Origin: JBBRYK01 sp038237665
GTDB taxonomy: Bacteria; Actinomycetota; Thermoleophilia; Gaiellales; Gaiellaceae
Assembly (NCBI GenBank): GCA_038237665.1
Contig: JBBRYK010000007.1
Location: 1-64,000 of the forward strand
DNA: 64,000 bases
Direction: 5' to 3'
Below, one piece after another: positions 25,274 to 33,362 of this stretch. Numbering within the stretch: position 1 is the stretch's first letter; the number at the start of each line of letters is the position of its first letter. The notes under the pieces are model-generated. The model saw only the letters and a program-made list of their open reading frames with translations, had not been told where the DNA came from and ran no database searches. The translations under genes were made by a program, and so were the position numbers.

Positions 25274-25816
25274 ATGGGCACCGCAGCCCTCGTCGTCGGC
25301 GGCATCCTCGCCGTCGCGTGCGTCCTCTACGTCGCGCGTCCGTTCCTGCGGGAGCCGACGGCCACGCGGGAAGGCGACCGCCTCGACGACCCCGGCCCTC
25401 TCGGGCAGCGCCAGCTCGCCCTCTCGGAGGACCGCGACCGGGCCCTCGGGGCGCTGAAGGAGCTCGAGTTCGACCACCGGACGGGCAAGGTGTCCGACGA
25501 GGACTACCGGACGCTCGTCGGCCCGCTCCGCCAGGCGGCCGCGGCCGCGCTCCTCGCTCTCGAGCCCCGCGCGGGCAACGGTCGGCTACCCTTGTCGCCG
25601 ATGAGCGAGCAGCCGACCGTCGTCCCCGAGCCGGGGCCGGTTCCCTCCGAGCGACCGCAACAGCCCGTGATCCCCGAGCCGACGCCGGTCCCCTCCGAGC
25701 CGCCGCAGCAACCGGTCATCCCGGAACCGTCGCCCGCGCCGCATGTACCGCCCGGGCCCGAGCCCGTCCCGGAGCCTTCGCCCGTCCCACACGAGCCGCC
25801 GGCACCGCAGGGCTGA
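25274..25816 (+). CDS. CcmI/CycH-like membrane protein with Pro-rich tail
   Basis: 180 aa, starting directly after the ccmF stop. Residues 3-22 are a membrane helix; a cytosolic helical segment then reads DRALGALKELEFDHRTGKVSDEDY, which matches the N-terminal part of CcmI, the apocytochrome-handling subunit. CcmI's TPR part is missing. Instead the last 72 residues are a Pro/Glu-rich tail of repeated EP-P-VP-PPQQPVIPEP units. TACCCT lies 8 nt before an internal ATG at 25601, so the Pro-rich part might also be made separately; this is speculative. Confidence 0.7.
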   Translation: MGTAALVVGGILAVACVLYVARPFLREPTATREGDRLDDPGPLGQRQLALSEDRDRALGALKELEFDHRTGKVSDEDYRTLVGPLRQAAAAALLALEPRAGNGRLPLSPMSEQPTVVPEPGPVPSERPQQPVIPEPTPVPSEPPQQPVIPEPSPAPHVPPGPEPVPEPSPVPHEPPAPQG

Positions 25817-25851
25817 AACTCGGCAGGGACGTCCTGCGGTGGAGCGAACCT

Positions 25852-27051
25852 TTGAAGCAGGTGCGACGGCGACTCGCTCTCTGTGCGCTTGCGCTTCTCT
25901 GCCTCGCCGCCCCGGCGGGCGGAACGAACCCGTACGCGAGGAAGCAGGCCGTGGACGCGAAGCTCTCGCACGTCCAGGAGAAGATTGCGCAGCTCCAGGC
26001 CCGTGAGGACTCCCTCCGGACCGAAATCGCCGGCTACACGACCGAGATCCGAGGCCTCGAACGACAGATCGGGACGGTTCAGGCCCGCCTCGAGCCGCTC
26101 CAGCGCGACCTCGACCTGCACGAGCGCCGACTGGCGAGCCTGAACGAGCTCTTCCGGCTCCAGACCGAACAGCTCCAGTTCTTGCGCACGCAGTACCGCG
26201 TCGCCCTCTCGCGTCTGAACCAGCGGCTCGTCGGCCTCTACGAGAACGGGCAGCCGGGCACGCTCGAGATCGTGCTCTCCTCGTCCAGCCTCACGGAGAT
26301 CCTCGACCAGCTCGACTTCCTCAAGATCCTCGCCCGGCAGGACAAGCGGATCGCGAAGGTGGTGGAGGAGGCGCGCAACGACGCCCGGACCGCACGCGTG
26401 AAGACGAAGGAGACGCGCAAGCGCCTCGCCGCGATCACGCGGGTGATCGCCGCGCGGGCCGCCCAGGTTCGCGAGGTCCGCGACCGCCTCGCGGCCAGTC
26501 AGTCGCGGCTCGCCGGCGCCCGCGGCGAGAAAGCCGCGTCGCTCGGCAACCTGACCGCGGAGGAGCGCGCAGGCCGGGCCGAGCTCGAAGGGCTTCTGCG
26601 CGAGAGCGCGACGCTCGCCGCCAAGATCCGGGCCGCCGAGTCGAGCGGCATCGTCTCGTCCACAGGAGCGGGTTTGACGCCCTCGGCGGCCGGCCTGATC
26701 TGGCCGGTCAGCGCACCGGTCACGAGCCCGTTCGGGATGCGCTGGGGCCGCATGCACGAGGGAATCGATCTGGGCGCCTCGTACGGGAGTCCGATCCACG
26801 CTGCGGCGGCCGGCGTGGTCGTGTACGCAGGCTGGCTCGGGGGCTACGGAAACCTGGTCGTGATCGACCACGGCGGCGGCCTCTCGACGGCGTACGGGCA
26901 CCAGTCCCGGATCGCCGTCTCGTATGGGCAGCACGTCGCACAGGGCGAGGTGATCGGCTACGTCGGCAGCACCGGCCACTCCACCGGGCCGCACCTGCAC
27001 TTCGAGGTCCGGATCAACGGCTCGGCCGTTGACCCGCTTGGCTACCTCTAA
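25852..27051 (+). CDS. Murein hydrolase activator / M23 peptidase with coiled coil (EnvC-like)
   Basis: 399 aa: signal peptide (about 1-22), a long coiled coil (about 28-260, for example LERQIGTVQARLEPLQRDL), and a C-terminal LytM/M23 domain (about 285-399). The zinc ligand pattern is complete: HxxxD in MHEGIDLG, and HLHF in STGPHLHFEV. It either cuts peptidoglycan cross-links or activates an amidase at division. The TTG start is supported by GGAG about 7 nt upstream; GTG 25861 is an alternative. The stop TAA overlaps the stop of the convergent Nramp gene. Confidence 0.9.
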   Translation: MKQVRRRLALCALALLCLAAPAGGTNPYARKQAVDAKLSHVQEKIAQLQAREDSLRTEIAGYTTEIRGLERQIGTVQARLEPLQRDLDLHERRLASLNELFRLQTEQLQFLRTQYRVALSRLNQRLVGLYENGQPGTLEIVLSSSSLTEILDQLDFLKILARQDKRIAKVVEEARNDARTARVKTKETRKRLAAITRVIAARAAQVREVRDRLAASQSRLAGARGEKAASLGNLTAEERAGRAELEGLLRESATLAAKIRAAESSGIVSSTGAGLTPSAAGLIWPVSAPVTSPFGMRWGRMHEGIDLGASYGSPIHAAAAGVVVYAGWLGGYGNLVVIDHGGGLSTAYGHQSRIAVSYGQHVAQGEVIGYVGSTGHSTGPHLHFEVRINGSAVDPLGYL

Positions 27052-28328
27052 CCGAGCCCGAACGTCTGCGCCAGCAGGAAGACGTTCAGCGCGCAGATCA
27101 GCCCGACGACGACGATCGCGACCGCCGTGGTCGCCTTGTGGTTGACGAGGACGCCCATGATGTTCCGCTTGCTGGTGAAGATCACCAGCGGGATCAAGGC
27201 GAAGGGGATCCCGAACGACAGCACGACCTGGCTGAGCACCAGCGTCCGGGAGGGGTCGACGCCGATCCCGACGACGACGAGGGCGGGGATCATCGTCACG
27301 GCGCGGCGCACCCAGAGCGGGATCTGCCTGCGGATGAAGCCCTGCATGACGATCTGTCCGGCCATCGTGCCGACGGTCGAGCTCGACAGCCCCGAGCCGA
27401 GCAGCGCCAGCGCGAAAAACGTCTTGGCGCCTCCGCCGAGCAGATGCTGGAGCGTCCTGTGCGCCCCCTCGAGCGAGTCGACGTCGACTAGGCCCGAGCC
27501 GAAGAACGCGCTGGCAGCCATCACGAGCATGGAGACGTTGATCAGCCCGGCGATCGTCATCGCGATCGCCACGTCGATCCGGGTGTACGTGTAGAGCCGC
27601 TTTGCCTCGTCGTCGTTGTCGGGGACGATCCGTCCCTGCATCAGGGCCGAATGCAGGTAGATCACGTGCGGCATGACCGTCGCTCCGAGAATGCCGACCG
27701 CGAGCAGCACCGATTCGCTGCCGGCGAACTCGGGGAGGAAGGCGTGCTTGGCGACCTCGCCGTACGACGGGCTGACGTAGAAGAGCTCGACGACGTAGCA
27801 GACGCCGATCACGGCGACGATCGCCGCGATGATCGCCTCGATCGGCCGGAAGCCGAAACGCTGTAGCCCGAGGATCAGGAACGCAGTCACACCCGTGATC
27901 AGCGCGGCCGGGAAGAGCGGAATGCCGAGCAGGAGATGGAAGCCGAGGGCGGCGCCGAGGAACTCCGCCAGGTCGGTCGCCATCGCGATCGCCTCGGCCT
28001 GGACCCAGAGGCTGAGCGATGTTCGCCGCGAGAACTGCTCGCGGCAGACCTCCGGCAGATTGCGGCCCGTGGCGATCCCCAGCTTCGCCGAGAGCGACTG
28101 GATCAGCATCGCCATCAGGTTGGCGGCGACGATCACCCAGACCAGCGTGTAGCCGAACTTCGACCCGCCTGCGATGTTGGTGGCGAAGTTGCCCGGGTCG
28201 ATGTAGGCGACGCAGGCGATGAAAGCGGGGCCGAGGAACGGCCAGATCCGGAAGCGCTTGCGCCCTCGCAGGACGAGCTCGCCGCTTCCGAGCGGCTGCG
28301 GAAGCGCTTCGGCGCGGGTACCTACCAT
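27048..28328 (-). CDS. Nramp-family divalent metal transporter (MntH-like)
   Basis: A 426-aa polytopic membrane protein with about 11 helices. The metal-binding signatures are intact: DPGNFATNIAGGSKFGY in helix 1 and MPHVIYLHSALMQGR in helix 6 (Nramp motif MPH). It imports Mn2+ or Fe2+ driven by protons. A DtxR/MntR-like operator overlaps its promoter and the end of the upstream hpt gene, which supports manganese- or iron-dependent repression. It converges tail to tail with the murein hydrolase gene. Confidence 0.92.
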   Translation of the reverse strand: MVGTRAEALPQPLGSGELVLRGRKRFRIWPFLGPAFIACVAYIDPGNFATNIAGGSKFGYTLVWVIVAANLMAMLIQSLSAKLGIATGRNLPEVCREQFSRRTSLSLWVQAEAIAMATDLAEFLGAALGFHLLLGIPLFPAALITGVTAFLILGLQRFGFRPIEAIIAAIVAVIGVCYVVELFYVSPSYGEVAKHAFLPEFAGSESVLLAVGILGATVMPHVIYLHSALMQGRIVPDNDDEAKRLYTYTRIDVAIAMTIAGLINVSMLVMAASAFFGSGLVDVDSLEGAHRTLQHLLGGGAKTFFALALLGSGLSSSTVGTMAGQIVMQGFIRRQIPLWVRRAVTMIPALVVVGIGVDPSRTLVLSQVVLSFGIPFALIPLVIFTSKRNIMGVLVNHKATTAVAIVVVGLICALNVFLLAQTFGLG

Positions 28329-28337
28329 GTGCCCGCC

Positions 28338-28343
28338 ATTCTA
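28338..28343 (-). promoter_or_regulatory. -10 box (TAGAAT) of the Nramp gene
   Basis: TAGAAT (28343 to 28338) ends 9 nt before the ATG at 28328, so the leader is absent or only a few bases. Confidence 0.5.
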
Positions 28344-28350
28344 GCGTCAG

Positions 28351-28368
28351 AGTTAGTCTTGTCTAACT
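28351..28368. promoter_or_regulatory. DtxR/MntR-like operator
   Basis: AGTTAG-N6-CTAACT is an 18-bp interrupted palindrome with AGTTAG/CTAACT arms and an inner C..G pair, resembling the TTAG...CTAA core of DtxR/IdeR/MntR sites. It covers about -20 to -40 of the Nramp promoter, a usual repressor position, and overlaps the last codons and stop of hpt. Confidence 0.55.
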
Positions 28369-28949
28369 TTCGGCGCCGTGCCGTTGCCGTTGCCACCCGA
28401 AACAACGAGATGCAGGTCGGGCAGGTGCCGGTAGCCCTCTTCGAGGTCGAAGCCGTAGCCCACGAAAAACTCGTCGGGGATCGTGAAGCCGACGTAGCCC
28501 ACGGGCAGCTCGTCGACGAGGCGACGGTACGGGCGGTCGAACAGCGTCACCGCTGCGAGCGAACGGGGCCCGCGGAGCCGCAGCGTCTTGACCAGGTAGT
28601 TGAGGGTCAGCCCGGTGTCGACCACGTCCTCGACCAGCAGCACGTCGCGGCCCTCGATCTCCGCGTCCAGATCCTTGAGGAGGCGGATGGCGCTGTGCCC
28701 GCCGGTCGCCGCGCCGCCGTAGCCCGCCAGCTCGAGGAAATCGACGCCGTGCAGGATCGGCAAGGCCCGCGAGAGATCGGCGAGGAAGACGAAGCTCGCC
28801 TTCAGCGTGGCCACGAGCAACGGCTCGCGGCCGGCGTAGTCGTTCGCAATCTGCTGCCCCAACTCGCGGACGCGGGCGCCGATCTCGTCGGCGGAGAGGT
28901 AGACGTCCCCGATGCGCGGATCAAGTTCGATTGGTGTGCCGGACACGAT
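28353..28949 (-). CDS. hpt: Hypoxanthine (guanine) phosphoribosyltransferase
   Basis: 198-aa purine salvage enzyme that joins hypoxanthine or guanine with PRPP. The PRPP-binding motif VLLVEDVVDTGLTLNYL (about residues 98-114) is complete, and the flanking LKASFVFLADLSR and VTLFDRPYRR segments match HPRT. The ATG at 28949 is preferred over an upstream start at 28973, which would add eight residues. Its end is shared with the operator of the Nramp gene, so the final residues KVRQD and the stop codon are also regulatory DNA. It follows the nuclease-like gene by 32 nt and is probably in one operon with it. Confidence 0.93.
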   Translation of the reverse strand: MVSGTPIELDPRIGDVYLSADEIGARVRELGQQIANDYAGREPLLVATLKASFVFLADLSRALPILHGVDFLELAGYGGAATGGHSAIRLLKDLDAEIEGRDVLLVEDVVDTGLTLNYLVKTLRLRGPRSLAAVTLFDRPYRRLVDELPVGYVGFTIPDEFFVGYGFDLEEGYRHLPDLHLVVSGGNGNGTAPKVRQD

Positions 28950-28981
28950 CATCCGGCCGACGGCGCAAGGCACGCCACCGG

Positions 28982-29350
28982 TCAGGAGGCCAGATCGAGG
29001 TGGTATCGCTGGGCGAGGCGTTCGATGTCGCGCTTGTAGAAGAGCTTGGCCTTGACGTCGGGATAGAGCTCGCGAAGCTTCCGCAGCTTGCGGTTCTTCC
29101 TTGTGACGAGGGACTGTTTCATGACGGTGACCTCGAGATACAGGTCCTGTTCGGGGAGATAGAAGTCCGGCGTGAACGCCTCGACGACGCGGCCCTCATC
29201 GTCCTCCTCGAGCACGAACGTGCGCGGTTCGTAGAGCCAGGGCACCGAGTGGTAGTCGAGGATCTTTGCGCACTCGAGCTCGGCGTCGTTCGCAAAACGT
29301 GGTTGTCCCTCGCCACAATAAGCCTGGAAATCGGGCATTTCCACCGCCAT
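28982..29350 (-). CDS. PD-(D/E)XK nuclease-like small protein
   Basis: 122 aa. An N-terminal Glu (AELECAKILDYH) and a core FTPDFYLPEQDLYLEVTVMK resemble a restriction-endonuclease-like fold (Asp, then E-x-T-x-M-K), followed by a basic helix VTRKNRKLRKLRELYPDVKA. Such small single-domain proteins often act on DNA or RNA ends, but activity is unknown. Start ATG 29350 was chosen because TACCCT lies 8 nt upstream. Confidence 0.6.
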   Translation of the reverse strand: MAVEMPDFQAYCGEGQPRFANDAELECAKILDYHSVPWLYEPRTFVLEEDDEGRVVEAFTPDFYLPEQDLYLEVTVMKQSLVTRKNRKLRKLRELYPDVKAKLFYKRDIERLAQRYHLDLAS

Positions 29351-29358
29351 CTGTTCAG

Positions 29359-29364
29359 AGGGTA
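29359..29364 (-). promoter_or_regulatory. -10 box (TACCCT), minus strand
   Basis: TACCCT (29364 to 29359) ends 8 nt before the ATG at 29350 of the nuclease-like gene; hpt is probably co-transcribed. Confidence 0.4.
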
Positions 29365-29426
29365 GCAACGTAGACGGACGTGCCCTCCCTGCCGCCTTGG
29401 GCGTCACCTAGCATTCGGGTAGCCCC

Positions 29427-30212
29427 GTGTTCACGATCGCGCACATTTCCGATCTGCACTGCGGTGGCCCGTATTTCGTGCCGAACCTCCTCGAGCGGGC
29501 GATCGGCGAGGTGAACGACCTCGCCCCGGACATGGTGATCTGCACCGGCGACCTGACCACCTTCGGCTTCCGGCCCGAGTACGAAGAGGCGAAGACCTAC
29601 CTCGACCGCGTCGAGTGCGACAAGCTGATCGTGATCCCCGGCAATCACGACTCGCGGAACGTGGGCTACGTCCACTTCGACGAGTTCTTCGGCGAGCGAA
29701 ACTCGGTTCACCGGCTGAACGGCGTGACCGTCGTCGCGGTCGACTCGACCGAGCCAGACCTCGACCACGGCCAGATCGGCCGTGGCCGGTACCGGTGGAT
29801 CGAGGAGGAGTTCGCGCCCGAGGCGAACCTCCGCATCTTCGTGCTGCACCACCACCTCCTGCCGGTGCCGGGCACGGGGCGCGAGCGGAACGTCGTCTAC
29901 GACGCGGGCGACGCGATCGAGTGCCTACAGCGAGCCGGCGTGAACCTGGTCCTCTCCGGCCACAAGCACGTGCCGTATGCGTGGCGCCTCGAGGACCTCT
30001 TCATCGTCAATACGGGCACCGTCTCCTCGCTCCGCCTCCGCGGCAACACGAGGCCCTGCTACAACGTCGTCGAGGTCGAGGGCTCGCACGTCGACGTCTG
30101 GCGCAAGTACCCATTCCACGGGCAGGAGAAGATCATCCAGTTCTCGATCGAAACGCTCGCGTTCGAGAAATACACGACGCGGATCGAGCGCGAAGTCACC
30201 TCGAGGTCATGA
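29427..30212 (+). CDS. Calcineurin-like metallophosphoesterase, first gene of the cDPG operon
   Basis: 261 aa with the full dinuclear-metal site: HISDLHC (Asp9, His11), GDLT (Asp42), GNHDS (Asn73, His74), HHHLLP (from 141) and SGHKHVP (178-184). It resembles CpdA/Icc-type cyclic-nucleotide or phosphodiester hydrolases. Its stop overlaps the start of the cyclic 2,3-diphosphoglycerate synthetase (ATGA), so it is made together with that enzyme. It could hydrolyse cDPG or 2,3-diphosphoglycerate, giving a reversible store; that role is inferred only from position. Upstream are TAGCAT (29409-29414) and a GTG start. Confidence 0.85.
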   Translation: MFTIAHISDLHCGGPYFVPNLLERAIGEVNDLAPDMVICTGDLTTFGFRPEYEEAKTYLDRVECDKLIVIPGNHDSRNVGYVHFDEFFGERNSVHRLNGVTVVAVDSTEPDLDHGQIGRGRYRWIEEEFAPEANLRIFVLHHHLLPVPGTGRERNVVYDAGDAIECLQRAGVNLVLSGHKHVPYAWRLEDLFIVNTGTVSSLRLRGNTRPCYNVVEVEGSHVDVWRKYPFHGQEKIIQFSIETLAFEKYTTRIEREVTSRS

Positions 30213-31423
30213 GCCGCGCGCTAGCTGTGATCGACGGCGAGCACTACGCGCCGGTCGTGCGCGACGCGCTCGCCGAGCAGCCGCATGAGATCGTTGCCGC
30301 CCTGCTCGTCGGCGGAACCGAGAAGCTCCGCGGCGACGACGACTACGGCGTCCCACTCGCGCGCGATCTGGAGAGCGCCGTCGCCGAGTTCGATCCACAG
30401 CTCGTCCTCGACCTGTCCGACGAGCCGGTGCTCGGCCCGGCTGCGCGCCTGCTGCTCGCCTCACGCGTGCTGGCGCTCGGCCTCCCGTACGAGGGCCCGG
30501 GTTTTCGGTTCGACCCTCCGGTCTTCTCGTTGGTGAGCACACCGACGCTCGCGGTCGTCGGCACCGGAAAGCGGATCGGCAAGACGGCCGTCACGGGCCA
30601 TGTCGCCCGGCTGCTGTCGCGCGACCGCCGGGTCGTCGTCGTCTCGATGGGGCGCGGGGGGCCTCCGGCGCCCGAACTGATGGAGCAGCCGCCGTCGCTC
30701 GAAGACCTGCTGGAGCTGTCCCGTGCCGGCCGCCACGCCGCATCCGACTACCTCGAGACCGCCGCTCTCGCCGGGGTGCCGACCGTAGGCTGCCGCCGTT
30801 GCGGCGGGGGCCTCGCGGGCGCACCGGCGACGTCGAACGTCCTGGAGGGAATTGCCCTCGCCGAGACCCTCGAACCCGACCTGATCGTGCTGGACGGAAG
30901 CGGTGCGGCCCTGCCGCCGGTCGCGGCCGACCGCCGCATCCTGGTCGCGCGCACGGCGGAGGACGCCACCGGCTACCTGAACGCCTACAGAGTCCTGGTC
31001 TCCGACCTCGTCCTGCTCACGGGCGGTGGCGACACCGGGCCCATTCGCCGGCTGAAGGACATTCCGGTCGTTCGCATCCGGCTGCGCCTGCAGCCGCAAC
31101 AGCCGCTCGAGGGTCGCCGCGTCGCGGTCTTCACCACCGGGCCGGCACCGGTCGACCATCTGGACGCGGACGTCGTTCTGGTCTCGCGGAATCTCTCCGA
31201 TCGGACGGCGCTCCGGGTGGATCTTCGCCGCGCCGACGCCAACCTGTTCGTCGTCGAGCTGAAGGCGGCGGCGATCGACGTCGTCGCCGAGGAGGCCGCC
31301 AGGCGCGAGATCCCTGTCGTTCTCGCCGACAACCGCGTGGAGCCCGAGCCCGGCGAGCCCGGCCTGGACGATCTGGTACGGGCGCTCGTTCCCGCCCGCG
31401 CTGGCGCAGGGGCCCGCGCGTGA
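30209..31423 (+). CDS. Cyclic 2,3-diphosphoglycerate synthetase
   Basis: 404 aa. A central P-loop GTGKRIGKTA (residues 118-127) follows an N-terminal domain of about 100 aa containing a DLSDEPVLGPAARLLLASR segment; after it come MGRGGPP, a VGCRRCGGGLAG segment, LIVLDGSG and a LLTGGGD segment. This pattern is that of the archaeal enzyme that closes 2,3-diphosphoglycerate into the cyclic pyrophosphate with ATP. The next gene makes its substrate. Both ends overlap neighbours by 4 nt (ATGA and GTGA). The family call rests on motif and context recognition and could be checked by alignment to the Methanothermus enzyme. Confidence 0.8.
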   Translation: MSRALAVIDGEHYAPVVRDALAEQPHEIVAALLVGGTEKLRGDDDYGVPLARDLESAVAEFDPQLVLDLSDEPVLGPAARLLLASRVLALGLPYEGPGFRFDPPVFSLVSTPTLAVVGTGKRIGKTAVTGHVARLLSRDRRVVVVSMGRGGPPAPELMEQPPSLEDLLELSRAGRHAASDYLETAALAGVPTVGCRRCGGGLAGAPATSNVLEGIALAETLEPDLIVLDGSGAALPPVAADRRILVARTAEDATGYLNAYRVLVSDLVLLTGGGDTGPIRRLKDIPVVRIRLRLQPQQPLEGRRVAVFTTGPAPVDHLDADVVLVSRNLSDRTALRVDLRRADANLFVVELKAAAIDVVAEEAARREIPVVLADNRVEPEPGEPGLDDLVRALVPARAGAGARA

Positions 31424-32331
31424 CCGAGCCGCGTCACCGGCCGTATCCGCTCGGGGGCGAGGACGGGCTGCCGTACTCGAAGGGTCTGATGGCCCACGCG
31501 TTGATGGGCGGCGGGGTCCCGGCCGACCGCGCCTACGAGCTCGCCCTGCGCGTCGAGCGCGACCTGATCATGCGCGGCGAGTCCGCCGTCGACTTCGAGC
31601 GCCTGCACGAGTTGGCGGTCGACATGCTGGGCGCCACCGACGGGGAGCGTGTCGTCCGCCGGCTGCGCCGTTACAGCGATCTCCAGCAGCTCGACCGGCC
31701 GATCATCCTGCTCGTCGGCGGTGCCACCGGGACCGGGAAGTCGACTGTCGCGACCGAGGCCGCGCACCGCCTCGGGATCGTCCGCGTCACCTCGACGGAC
31801 TTCGTCCGCCAGACGATGCGCGCGTTCTTCTCGGAAGAGTTCATGCCCACGATTCACTATTCGAGCTTCGAGGCCGGCGTGGCGGTCGACCTGCCCGAGG
31901 CCGGCCGGAGCGAGGCAACCGTCGTCGGTTTCCTCGAGCAGACACGAAACGTCCTCGTCGGCGTCCGCGCGGCGCTCGAGCGGGCGCTGCAGGAGGGCTG
32001 GTCGATGGTGCTCGAAGGGGTTCACCTCGTACCCGGAATGGTCCCGGCGCACATCGAAGGCGCACTGGTCGTGCACTGCGTGCTCGCGATCGAGAACGAG
32101 GAGGTCCACGCGTCGAACTTCTGGATTCGCGACGCGGCCTCCGAGGGTCTACGCGCGGTCGACAAGTATCTGGCGGCGCTGCCGGACATCAGGGCGGTTC
32201 AGGACTACATCGTCGATCGCGCCCTGCAGACCGGAGTGCCCGTGATCGACAACGCCGATCTGGAGCAGGCGATCGGCGCGGTCATCGAGCTCACGCTGAC
32301 GAGCGCCGAGCGGCTTCAGCAGACCGTATGA
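31420..32331 (+). CDS. 2-phosphoglycerate kinase
   Basis: 303 aa. It has an N-terminal ATP-cone-like domain (LPYSKGLMAHALMGGGV, about residues 17-85) and then a kinase domain with Walker A GGATGTGKST (100-109) and TSTDFVRQTMR. This domain order is that of archaeal 2-phosphoglycerate kinase, which makes 2,3-diphosphoglycerate from 2-phosphoglycerate and ATP. The GTG start overlaps the synthetase stop (GTGA), and its stop overlaps glpX (ATGA). Together with the upstream gene it completes a two-step cDPG pathway. Confidence 0.85.
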   Translation: MTEPRHRPYPLGGEDGLPYSKGLMAHALMGGGVPADRAYELALRVERDLIMRGESAVDFERLHELAVDMLGATDGERVVRRLRRYSDLQQLDRPIILLVGGATGTGKSTVATEAAHRLGIVRVTSTDFVRQTMRAFFSEEFMPTIHYSSFEAGVAVDLPEAGRSEATVVGFLEQTRNVLVGVRAALERALQEGWSMVLEGVHLVPGMVPAHIEGALVVHCVLAIENEEVHASNFWIRDAASEGLRAVDKYLAALPDIRAVQDYIVDRALQTGVPVIDNADLEQAIGAVIELTLTSAERLQQTV

Positions 32332-33332
32332 CGCAGGCAGTCGACGCGCAGCGGGAGCGGGCGATGCAGAGGAGCTGCCTCTGCGAGAGCTATGCCGGTG
32401 TGACGGAGCGGGCGGCCCTCGCCGGTGCGCGCTGGCTCGGGCGTGCGGATCAGGACGCGGCCGAGGAGGCGGCGACCGCCGGGATGAAGGGCGAGCTCGA
32501 TCGTCTCGCGATCGACGGACGCGTGGTCGTCGGCGCGGCCGACGACGGGGAGCAGCTCTCGATCGGCCAGCGCGTCGGCGCGGGAGGAGAGCCCGTCGAC
32601 CTGGCGCTCGATCCGCTGGAAGGCCGAGGCGTGGTTGCCAGAGGAGGCAACGGGGCGATGTCGATGATCGCCGTGGGCGAGCCCGGATCCATGCTGATGC
32701 TTCCGGACATGTACATGCGGAAGATGGCCGTCGGCCCGGTTGCGCGGGGCCGGATCGACCTCCGTCGTCCGCCAGCCGAGAATGTGGCCGCAATCGCCGA
32801 GGCGTTCGGCCGGAAGGTCAACGACATCACGACGATCATCCTCGACCGCCCGCGCCACCACGACCTGGTCGAGGGCATCCGGCAGGCCGGCGCGCGGATC
32901 AAGCTGATCCAGGACGGAGACGTGACCGCTTCGATCTCCGCCGCCATCCGCGGCACGAACGATCACCTGGCGATCGGGATCGGGGGTACGCGCCAGGCCG
33001 TTCTCTCCGCGGCCGCGCTTCGGTGCCTCGGCGGCGAGCTTCAGGCGCAGCTTTGGCCGACATCGCGGCGCGAGATCGAGCTCGCGCGCGAGCACGGGAT
33101 CGAGGACATCGAGCGGGTCTTCACCACCGACGAGCTGGCTTCCGGCGAGGTGATCGTGGCCGCGACCGGCGTGTCGAACGGCGATCTGCTGCGCGGAGTT
33201 CGCTTCCTGGCCGACAGCGCCCGAACGCATTCCCTGGTCATGTGCACCCGCTGCAACTGGGTGCGGTTCATCGACGGCATCCACTTCTTTGCGCGCGAGC
33301 GACGCGAAGAAGTTCGTCTGCTCGGACTCTAG
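32328..33332 (+). CDS. glpX: Class II fructose-1,6-bisphosphatase GlpX
   Basis: 334-aa gluconeogenic phosphatase. GlpX hallmarks: VGAADDGEQLSIGQ (near residue 67), VDLALDPLEGRGVVARGGNGA (first metal and substrate site) and GIGGTRQAVLSAAALRCLGG. It removes the 1-phosphate of fructose 1,6-bisphosphate. Last gene of the four-gene operon. Its presence suggests that cDPG formation is tied to gluconeogenic flow through 2-phosphoglycerate. Confidence 0.94.
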   Translation: MTQAVDAQRERAMQRSCLCESYAGVTERAALAGARWLGRADQDAAEEAATAGMKGELDRLAIDGRVVVGAADDGEQLSIGQRVGAGGEPVDLALDPLEGRGVVARGGNGAMSMIAVGEPGSMLMLPDMYMRKMAVGPVARGRIDLRRPPAENVAAIAEAFGRKVNDITTIILDRPRHHDLVEGIRQAGARIKLIQDGDVTASISAAIRGTNDHLAIGIGGTRQAVLSAAALRCLGGELQAQLWPTSRREIELAREHGIEDIERVFTTDELASGEVIVAATGVSNGDLLRGVRFLADSARTHSLVMCTRCNWVRFIDGIHFFARERREEVRLLGL

Positions 33333-33362
33333 CCCCCGGCCTTTCCGGCCGATCTAAGGGAT

